Assembly (NCBI GenBank): GCA_033720975.1
Contig: JAWWBL010000014.1
Coordinates: forward strand, 1-27,374
Source of the DNA: JAWWBL01 sp033720975
GTDB lineage: Bacteria; Actinomycetota; Acidimicrobiia; Spongiisociales; ZC4RG35
DNA: 27,374 nt
Direction: 5' to 3'
Shown here: piece after piece, positions 1-5,128 of the stretch
Numbering within the stretch: the stretch's first letter is position 1
Layout of the letters: each line of letters starts with the position of its first letter
Notes under the pieces: generated by a model
Databases searched by the model: none
What the model saw: only the letters and a program-made list of their open reading frames with translations
What the model was told of the DNA's origin: nothing
Position numbers and translations under genes: made by a program

Positions 1-116
1 AAGAGGAGCTGAAGGCTCCTTTCAGCTTCAAGCTGATGATCGTCCTGACCGTGCTGTATCTGGGCTGGCGGCTGGTTCAAGGCGTTGTGTGGTTATGGGA
101 GAGAATCGCCGGATAA
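1..116 (+). CDS. C-terminal fragment of a small membrane protein
   Basis: An open frame enters from the left edge (first full codon at 3) and ends at TAA 114-116. The visible 37 residues are mostly one hydrophobic segment (LMIVLTVLYLGWRLV) followed by an amphipathic, Trp-rich tail ending in WERIAG. This looks like the last transmembrane helix of a small integral membrane protein. The family cannot be named from this fragment, and the start lies outside the window. Confidence 0.5.
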   Translation, partial: EELKAPFSFKLMIVLTVLYLGWRLVQGVVWLWERIAG

Positions 117-207
117 GGGAACAGGTCTTCACCGGAGACAATCACCTCGTGGTAGTGGCGTATTTCCTCTAGCACGCGCTCTCGGTGACGGGTAGCCTCA
201 CTGAGCG

Positions 208-1464
208 GTGAGGCTGAGGAGGCGGGCAGAGCTGGGCGTCCCGGGCGTGTCGCACGACGGCGCTCTGGTTCGCTCTGGAAGTCCGTATCTGGTGGCCGGC
301 GCCCTCGCCTTGGTCCTGACGGTCTCCTTCTATACGACGGCCCCCAAGACGAGCGTGTCGAGCGATCCCCTGGCCAATGTCCTCACAGCATGGACTGTGG
401 CCGAGCACGGATCGTTCGTCCTGAGCGAGCACGAGCAGTTGGTATCACCCCATGCCTACTTCCAGTTGACTTGGATCGTCCGAGGCGAGGATGGCCCGGT
501 GAGTATCTTCCCGCCTGGTGCCGCCCTGCTCGCGGCTCCGCTGTACGTCGTCGGTCCGGATGAGTTGATTCCGGCTGCCGCGCAAGGTGCGGGAGGGGAC
601 TCCTTTCACTATGGCCTGCCTCGCCTTGAGCCGAGTGTCCTGGTAGCCGCGGCCTCCACCGCGATCGCCGTGGCATTGTTGTTCCTCACACTCGTCCGGG
701 TCGGAAGCCTCCGCGAGGCTCTCGCTGGCTCCTTGATCTTCGCAACCGCGACCGGAGCATGGTCTGTGGCGTCCCAGTCCCTTTGGCAGCACGGCCCGGC
801 GATGATGTGGCTTGCGGTCGCTCTATGGTCCCAGGGCTCTCTGAGACGGGAGCTCGCATGGATCCCGGCCATCCTGACGCGGCCCCTTGTAGCGGTGTTT
901 GCCGCGACCAAATTCGTGTACGAGCTCTTCATGGATCGCAGATGGAGGCGGTTGGTCCTGCCGGTCGCGTTCGTCTCAGCAGGAGCAGCGTTGTTCCTCG
1001 TCTACAACAGGCTTGCCTTTGGGTCTTGGTCACCTCTCGCCGCATACGCCGACCTCCACGTCCTTTCGCTGTGGGATACCGACTTGATCGCCTGGGGCCG
1101 GAACATCGTTGGCGCCGTCGTGGACCCAAAACGCGGCTTGCTGATCATCTCGCCCTTCTTGGTGGCGCTGATTCCGGGCCTTCGTGCAGCCTGGAAGGCA
1201 TCGCCCGGATTTGTCAGAGCGTCTGCGATGGCCGGAGTCGCCTATCTCTTGATTCATTACAAAACCCACCATTTCGCCGGGGGTGACCGCTTCTTCGGAT
1301 ACCGATATCCGTTGGAAGCGCTTCTGGCAGCAGCCCCGCTGCTGTATCTCAGCTACCAACAGTGGGTCAGAGACCATCGCTTCCGACTCGCCCTTTTCGG
1401 ATCGGGCGTGGCCGTGGCGATCGGTCTGCAGGCTTACGCGGTCCTAAACCCCTACCAGTTCTGA
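208..1464 (+). CDS. Polytopic membrane protein, GT-C glycosyltransferase-like
   Basis: A 418-residue hydrophobic protein with about nine to ten predicted membrane segments. An N-terminal helix (about residues 29-45) is followed by an extracytoplasmic-looking stretch with SDPLANVLTAW and AEHGSF. Later come ILTRPL (about 222) and a PKRGLLIISPFL segment (about 308), then a Gly-Gly-Asp-Arg-Phe-Phe-Gly-Tyr-Arg-Tyr-Pro stretch near residue 360. From memory, the RGLL..SP and GG..FG.RYP signatures recur in uncharacterised GT-C-fold proteins that use polyprenyl-linked sugars. No DxD motif could be assigned confidently, so the donor and acceptor are unknown. GTG 208 is used; GTG 250 is an alternative start just before the first helix. 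A TAGCCT hexamer at 193-198 could be its -10. The gene ends 16 bp before the tRNA-Pro-derived repeat, so it is the last chromosomal gene before the island. Confidence 0.6.
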   Translation: MRLRRRAELGVPGVSHDGALVRSGSPYLVAGALALVLTVSFYTTAPKTSVSSDPLANVLTAWTVAEHGSFVLSEHEQLVSPHAYFQLTWIVRGEDGPVSIFPPGAALLAAPLYVVGPDELIPAAAQGAGGDSFHYGLPRLEPSVLVAAASTAIAVALLFLTLVRVGSLREALAGSLIFATATGAWSVASQSLWQHGPAMMWLAVALWSQGSLRRELAWIPAILTRPLVAVFAATKFVYELFMDRRWRRLVLPVAFVSAGAALFLVYNRLAFGSWSPLAAYADLHVLSLWDTDLIAWGRNIVGAVVDPKRGLLIISPFLVALIPGLRAAWKASPGFVRASAMAGVAYLLIHYKTHHFAGGDRFFGYRYPLEALLAAAPLLYLSYQQWVRDHRFRLALFGSGVAVAIGLQAYAVLNPYQF

Positions 1465-1479
1465 GGGGCACCCCCTGAG

Positions 1480-1521
1480 TCGGGCTGAGAGGATTTGAAC
1501 CTCCGACCTCTTGACCCCCAG
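1480..1521 (-). repeat. Partial tRNA-Pro 3' half (distal attachment repeat of island)
   Basis: Positions 1481-1521 match 4981-5021 of the intact tRNA-Pro at 36 of 41 positions with no gaps, offset by exactly 3,500 bp. The copy runs from the anticodon loop (GGG anticodon present) through the T arm to the acceptor 3' strand and discriminator. The 5' half is not tRNA-like. All five differences fall in or next to the T stem, and the left copy can still form GGAGG/CCTCU. This is the expected product of tyrosine-integrase insertion into the 3' part of a tRNA gene. It is not a functional tRNA. Confidence 0.75.
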
Positions 1522-1591
1522 GTAAACACTCACCCATCTCGGCCCCTCGAAGCCCCTGCTCAGAAGCCCGGACTTCGTGCCCTTGAAAACC

Positions 1592-1625
1592 CCACTTGAC
1601 ATGGGGCTTTACGCCTGTCAAGTGG
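1592..1625. repeat. Perfect 10-bp inverted repeat in island left arm
   Basis: CCACTTGACA at 1592-1601 and its exact reverse complement TGTCAAGTGG at 1616-1625 are separated by 14 bp. It could form a hairpin or act as a dyad binding site. There is no U-rich tail on either strand, so an intrinsic terminator is less likely. Confidence 0.6.
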
Positions 1626-1688
1626 CGTGATCGCCGCCTCCCCTGTATTGCCTCGGGATTCGGCTGACCCCCCTGATTTTCTGATCCA

Positions 1689-1710
1689 CGACCCCCACAC
1701 GACCCCCAGA
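1689..1710. repeat. Pair of 11-bp direct repeats, left end of island
   Basis: Two head-to-tail 11-mers (CGACCCCCACA then CGACCCCCAGA), followed by a third weaker ACCCCC at 1711-1716. A matching pair with the same spacing lies at the right end (4875-4896). The core word is also the sequence of the tRNA anticodon arm. Arm-type integrase or excisionase binding sites are a reasonable reading. Confidence 0.45.
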
Positions 1711-2345
1711 ACCCCCAATTCGGCCCAGTTCCGGGGACCGGCCCCCGAACCGTCTGCTCTGATCCCTAAGCCGCGAACCCTGATACCTGTACTCGCCTCT
1801 CCGTATCCGTCTCCGCCGCTCTCTCTGCTCGGTGTCTGTGTCTCTCTCACCTCTCTCGATCTCTGAAGGGTACCCCCGTGCCTTTCGCTCTCTCATCTGA
1901 TCTGCGTGATCCGCGTGTACATCAATCTGCTGCATTCGTGAGCACGATCTGCGTGAGCGCTTTGATCGGGTGCGTGAAGACCGACTTCCTCAGAACTCGT
2001 CGCTGCGTGAGCGCTCTGATTCAGGAGAACATAAGTGCCTGTTATGTTGCAGTTCATGCCGTGTCTCGGTGAGTTATGACTTCACCCAATTGCTCACTCG
2101 GTGGAGCGGCGAAGAAGCGTCCAACGTCGGAGACGAACTCGTTGATCTTGTCGTTGACTGCAAGCAATGCTTTCTTCAGTGCGAAACACGGAGAAGGATG
2201 TGGGCCATCCCGTCCCGCCTTCGGCGACTAATTGCCATCAGAGCAGGCCAGGGAATCCAGGGATCGATCCGTTCCTGATCGAAGTGATTGACAAGGTCCC
2301 AACTACGCGGTAGACGCACCGTCAGACTGTCTTTGCAGGAGACAC

Positions 2346-3002
2346 ATGGCCGTGCTGCGTCGATCTCGTCGGTGGATCCTCTTGGCAGTCGCCGCCGCCG
2401 CTCTGACACTAGGTGTCCACCTCTTCGCCCAGGCGCATGACTTTGGAGGGACAGGCGGTTGTGGCTACGAGGTGGGCAACTCGGGCTGGCAGGCACTGAC
2501 AAACTGCACGAGCAAGGCGAACAACAAGTGGCATGCGGTGTACTTCGGGGTGGTCGGCAACCAGTGGGCCGGTATCGACTACGCGACCGAATACGCTCTC
2601 GACTACCTGTACGACCCGACGGATCTTGTCGCCTATAGAACCTGGTCAGATCCCTACCCCGACGTCATTGTCTACGACCACGACGTTTACGGGAACAACG
2701 GTGCCGTCGCCTGGGTGGACTGCCCGGCCAACAACACGGGTATTGGGGGCTTGGGTGCGTCACGGTGGTGTCGCGGCCAAATCCTGAGGTACAACGCCTT
2801 CTACGAGCCGTTTTGGGTGGATGAGACATGGGCTCGCGCAGGCCTCGCATGTCACGAACTTGGTCACACCGTAGGTCTTCGAGAGGACACTCATGAGACC
2901 TCAGGATGCATGGCGGCCGGCGCAAAGGATTCACCGGACGGCTGGTACTACGACCCGTGGCTCCACCAGCACTCCAAAGACCACATCAACGCCAATTACT
3001 AA
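2346..3002 (+). CDS. Secreted metzincin-like zinc metalloprotease
   Basis: 218 residues. The N-terminus is a classic signal peptide: basic MAVLRRSRR, a hydrophobic core, and probable cleavage after AQA near residue 30. The mature domain is rich in Trp, Tyr, Asn and Cys. The zinc site is HELGHTVGLRED at residues 170-181, preceded by Cys168 and followed by SGCMAA (Met near 189), which fits a metzincin Met-turn. The usual spacing HExxHxxGxxH puts Glu180 where the third His is expected; Asp181 and His183 are nearby alternatives. Matrixin-like or snapalysin-like relatives would cleave extracellular proteins; the substrate is unknown. The start is supported by GCAGGAGA eight bases upstream. The following lipoprotein begins five bases after the stop, so the two are probably co-transcribed. 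The gene lies inside the tRNA-Pro island and is likely accessory cargo. Confidence 0.75.
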   Translation: MAVLRRSRRWILLAVAAAALTLGVHLFAQAHDFGGTGGCGYEVGNSGWQALTNCTSKANNKWHAVYFGVVGNQWAGIDYATEYALDYLYDPTDLVAYRTWSDPYPDVIVYDHDVYGNNGAVAWVDCPANNTGIGGLGASRWCRGQILRYNAFYEPFWVDETWARAGLACHELGHTVGLREDTHETSGCMAAGAKDSPDGWYYDPWLHQHSKDHINANY

Positions 3003-3006
3003 TGAG

Positions 3007-3816
3007 ATGAACAGACAATCGCTCCTGTCGGCCCTGACGATGCTCCTTGCTCTCCTTTTGGCAAGCTGCAGCGGGCCCGGCGGCGGTACCGCCCGACCAC
3101 CGGCTCAAGACCAAGTAGTGGCCCAACCCACCTCCACGGCCCAGCCGCCCATTGTCGCTCCAACGACAACGGTGGGACGTGTCTCGACCGCCAATCGAGC
3201 GGCCTTGGACTTCTGGTCGAGTGCAGCAGGCTTCTACATGGGTGCCACGGAAGCCGAACGATTCGGAAGTCTGGACGACATCGCACGAGACTCATCGGTG
3301 GCCGTGTTGGCTCGCGTGGTGAGCCCGGGGCCGTCGAGAGTCATTGCTGGTGACGAAGGGACAGAGGATGTTCTCGTCTACGAGAGCGTCATAGTCGAGA
3401 TCCTCGACGTCATGTCAGGCCACATGAGCGAAGCTCACCAGATCGGCGATCTGCTCGTACTCGAACAGGTGGGGACTCCGCCGGAGGACGCCATCGGAAC
3501 CACCGCGGTCCTCTTCCTCCGAGACAAACAGGACATGTTTGGCTTTCCCTCTGACGCGGAGCCTCGCCCGGAGGAAGAAGGCCTCTACCGCCTAGTGAGC
3601 AGCCAGGGTGTCTTCATCGACCGCGGTGACGGGGTGGCCGTCAATCCCATCATTGAGATGGTGAGGTTCATGCGTTCAGGCGAGCCCGGGACGTTTACCG
3701 ACTTTGTCTTCGACGATTCCATCAGCATCAACCAGGACACCTATCCCGTAGCTGCCGTGGCAAGGCAAATGACATTGACCGAACTGATCGACCTCATCGC
3801 GTCGATGGGCGAGTAG
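3007..3816 (+). CDS. Putative lipoprotein of unknown function
   Basis: Starting at ATG 3007 gives 269 residues. The N-terminus is MNRQSLLSALT followed by a Leu-rich core and the lipobox LASC with Cys near residue 20, so it should be lipid-anchored on the outer face of the membrane. A Pro/Thr/Gly-rich linker (about residues 21-60) leads to a globular domain with segments such as ARVVSPGPSRV and LLVLEQVG and a predicted beta-rich pattern. I do not recognise the family. The pattern resembles proteins that read out surface or glycoprotein exposure, but that is not evidence of function. It follows the metalloprotease by five bases (TAATGAGATG), which suggests translational coupling and perhaps a joint role at the cell surface. 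A longer frame from 2893 overlaps the protease and lacks a signal peptide at its start, so it was rejected. Confidence 0.65.
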   Translation: MNRQSLLSALTMLLALLLASCSGPGGGTARPPAQDQVVAQPTSTAQPPIVAPTTTVGRVSTANRAALDFWSSAAGFYMGATEAERFGSLDDIARDSSVAVLARVVSPGPSRVIAGDEGTEDVLVYESVIVEILDVMSGHMSEAHQIGDLLVLEQVGTPPEDAIGTTAVLFLRDKQDMFGFPSDAEPRPEEEGLYRLVSSQGVFIDRGDGVAVNPIIEMVRFMRSGEPGTFTDFVFDDSISINQDTYPVAAVARQMTLTELIDLIASMGE

Positions 3817-3856
3817 CCCTTCGGCCCAGTTAGGCCACCGCTCCATAACCGGCATT

Positions 3857-4285
3857 ATGTACACCTTGCGTGATCGCTCGCCTGTACTTGTACCTGAGCT
3901 TGTGCTCAGCGTGAGCGCACCCACCCTCGAACGCGCCGGACTGCCACGGGTTCAGCCCCGCAGCCTCCGCGCCACGTGGGTCGATTTCATGATCGACAGC
4001 GGCGTGCCTCAGAACGAAGTGCGCGACGCTGCTGGTCACGACTCCATCGAGATCACGCTCGACGTGTACAAGGGCACTACCTCGACTGCGAAGCTCGCTG
4101 ACTCGATCCTGGCCGCAGCAGCCCGCAACGCAGCTTCACCCGGTCAGGCCATCAACGCCGCAGCGGGGATCGTCGTCGTGACGGGTCAGCACTCCGATGG
4201 CCGGATCGCTTCGGTCGAGGGCTTGCACCCGGACTGGACCCCGGACGGAGCGCAGCTCGACGCTGACGTGATCCCGCTCACCTGA
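3857..4285 (+). pseudogene. Tyrosine recombinase (integrase), C-terminal remnant
   Basis: 142 codons at most. Residues about 25-72 match the catalytic C-terminal part of phage-type tyrosine recombinases: RSLRAT (box II Arg retained, first His of HxxR replaced by Arg), a GVPQNEV turn, AAGHDSIEIT (the GH motif) and LDVYKG carrying the nucleophilic Tyr. The arm-binding domain, core-binding domain and box I Arg are absent; full integrases are usually 300-450 residues. The frame begins only about 40 bp after the preceding lipoprotein, so the missing part was deleted. A 60-residue Ala/Val-rich tail follows the Tyr. It lies 0.7 kb from the intact tRNA-Pro and is the likely remains of the enzyme that inserted the island. 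It cannot be active alone. Confidence 0.75.
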
Positions 4286-4337
4286 TCGCCGCACCCGAGA
4301 CCAACTCCCCGGTCAACTCCTTCCTGCCTGCGGAGCC

Positions 4338-4372
4338 ACGACCCCCGGCTTCCCTTCGTCGCTGGGGGTCGT
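4338..4372 (+). terminator. Hairpin after the integrase remnant
   Basis: Perfect 9-bp arms ACGACCCCC (4338-4346) and GGGGGTCGT (4364-4372), with a 17-base loop and a short TCT after the stem. The position, 50 bp past the integrase stop and before the next gene, suits a terminator. The arms also contain the island's repeated GACCCCC word, so it may instead be a recombinase binding dyad. Confidence 0.45.
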
Positions 4373-4382
4373 TCTCGTGAGC

Positions 4383-4388
4383 TAGGTT
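4383..4388 (+). promoter_or_regulatory. Candidate leaderless -10 (TAGGTT)
   Basis: TAGGTT ends seven bases before ATG 4396, and no Shine-Dalgarno sequence is present. No -35 hexamer is obvious. Confidence 0.35.
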
Positions 4389-4395
4389 CACCCCG

Positions 4396-4725
4396 ATGGC
4401 AGGAAGACACGCAGCCCCCGAAGTCGTCGAACTTCGCTGGAACCGCGAATACATCTCCGTGTTCATCTCGTCGGCCCTCGTCGCGGCCACACCGCTTCTC
4501 GTGTTTGCATCGGGCGTGAACAGGTTGCTGATCGACTTTCGGATCGCTTACCAGGGCGTCTCACTGCTGCTCCTCGCTCTCGCCCCCGTGGGAGCCTTTG
4601 TCGGAGCCAAGCGAGCGCACCAGAGATCGAGCATTCACCTCGGTTGGTCGATATGTCTCGGCGTCACAGGACTCGTCGCCGCGATCCTGACCGCGTTGTA
4701 CGTGAGGGGCTGGCTGCTCTCCTAA
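4396..4725 (+). CDS. Small three-helix membrane protein
   Basis: 109 residues. Three hydrophobic segments are visible: about 19-41 (SVFISSALVAATPLLVFAS), 50-70 (VSLLLLALAPVGAFVGA) and 82-105 (ICLGVTGLVAAILTALYV). Short charged links (RIAYQ, KRAHQRSS) join them. No domain is recognised. It lies between the integrase remnant and the tRNA, on the same strand as the other island genes, and appears to have its own leaderless promoter. Cargo of unknown role is the safest description. Confidence 0.5.
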   Translation: MAGRHAAPEVVELRWNREYISVFISSALVAATPLLVFASGVNRLLIDFRIAYQGVSLLLLALAPVGAFVGAKRAHQRSSIHLGWSICLGVTGLVAAILTALYVRGWLLS

Positions 4726-4772
4726 CCGCCTCGAGATGCAGCCCCAGCTCTGCGTGAGACGTTCGCCCGTGA

Positions 4773-4798
4773 ACTGATCTCGAGCACTGATCTCGAGC
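4773..4798. repeat. 13-bp tandem duplication
   Basis: ACTGATCTCGAGC occurs twice head to tail (4773-4785 and 4786-4798), and the next two bases continue the unit. It lies in the non-coding spacer (4726-4979) between the small membrane gene and the tRNA. That spacer also holds the 11-bp repeats and the hairpin at 4946. Confidence 0.7.
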
Positions 4799-4874
4799 AC
4801 TCGCCCAGCCCCCCTCAAGCGCACCTTGACGGCTGTCCAGAAATCGCCCCAAATCAGCCCGATTTCGGCCAAAT

Positions 4875-4896
4875 CGACCCCCATACCACCCCCAAA
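4875..4896. repeat. Pair of 11-bp direct repeats, right end of island
   Basis: CGACCCCCATA followed directly by CCACCCCCAAA, the counterpart of the pair at 1689-1710, with the same period and orientation. Similarity extends about 25 bp further right through a shared TTCGGCCC word (1719-1726 and 4904-4911). Confidence 0.45.
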
Positions 4897-4945
4897 CCGC
4901 CTATTTCGGCCCTTCTCGGCACCCGTGATCTGGCCCCAGATATGC

Positions 4946-4973
4946 GAAATCCCCCGTGTCTACAGGGGATTTC
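4946..4973 (-). terminator. Hairpin just 3' of tRNA-Pro
   Basis: Perfect 9-bp arms GAAATCCCC (4946-4954) and GGGGATTTC (4965-4973) around a 10-base loop, starting six bases past the 3' end of the tRNA on the - strand. No long U run follows, but the placement and stem fit a terminator or processing signal for the tRNA transcript. Confidence 0.55.
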
Positions 4974-4979
4974 TTGCTG

Positions 4980-5054
4980 TCGGGCTGGGGAGATTTGAAC
5001 TCCCGACCTCTTGACCCCCAGTCAAGCGCGCTAACCAAACTGCGCCACAGCCCG
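4980..5054 (-). tRNA. tRNA-Pro (anticodon GGG)
   Basis: A complete 75-nt cloverleaf reads on the - strand. Acceptor CGGGCUG pairs with CAGCCCG and is followed by discriminator A. The D arm contains GGCGCAGUUUGGUUAGCGC. The anticodon stem CUUGA/UCAAG closes the loop CUGGGGG, giving anticodon GGG for Pro. The T arm is GGGAG-UUCAAAU-CUCCC. CCA is not encoded. It is the integration target of the island to its left (lower coordinates), and the partial copy at 1480-1521 matches its 3' half. A hairpin follows its 3' end. Confidence 0.95.
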
Positions 5055-5066
5055 GAATGAGCTGAT

Positions 5067-5072
5067 GCTATA
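5067..5072 (-). promoter_or_regulatory. Candidate -10 of the tRNA-Pro promoter
   Basis: On the - strand TATAGC ends 12 bases before the first base of the tRNA, leaving room for a short 5' leader. A 10-bp palindrome TAACCGGTTA (5090-5099) overlaps the expected -35 region and could be an operator or serve the divergent gene at 5129. Confidence 0.35.
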
Positions 5073-5128
5073 CCCGCCACCACCTCTACTAACCGGTTAA
5101 GGGGCGTTCGCGCTGTGCCGATCCTCCA

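Larger units (their letters stand above)
1465..2345. other. Non-coding left arm of the island
   Basis: About 880 bp without a convincing gene. From left to right it holds the partial tRNA repeat (1480-1521), a perfect 10-bp inverted repeat (1592-1625), paired 11-bp CGACCCCCA repeats (1689-1710), a C/T-rich tract (about 1790-1866), and several copies of a TGCGTGA-type word between 1898 and 2020. Short frames here have unnatural composition and no recognisable motif. The segment resembles the eroded regulatory and attachment end of an integrative element. A ribosome binding site (GCAGGAGA) at 2335-2342 belongs to the next gene. Confidence 0.5.

Noticed and set aside
1480..1553. A second tRNA-Pro gene
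   Set aside because: Only the 3' half folds; the 5' half cannot form the D arm or pair with the acceptor and anticodon strands.
2054..2179. A short - strand frame with plausible protein text (…NDKINEFVSDVGRFF…)
   Set aside because: About 37-41 codons with only TTG or CTG starts, no ribosome site and no recognised family. It may be an eroded gene end in the island, but it cannot be supported.
1970..2278. A 102-codon + strand frame in the island arm
   Set aside because: Its Cys/Arg-rich composition is unnatural, and it spans the repeated TGCGTGA words; no family resemblance.
2176..2502. A 108-codon - strand frame overlapping the protease start
   Set aside because: It covers the signal peptide and ribosome site of the well-supported protease gene. 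Its C-terminal part reads fairly well, so a degraded gene is possible but unproven.
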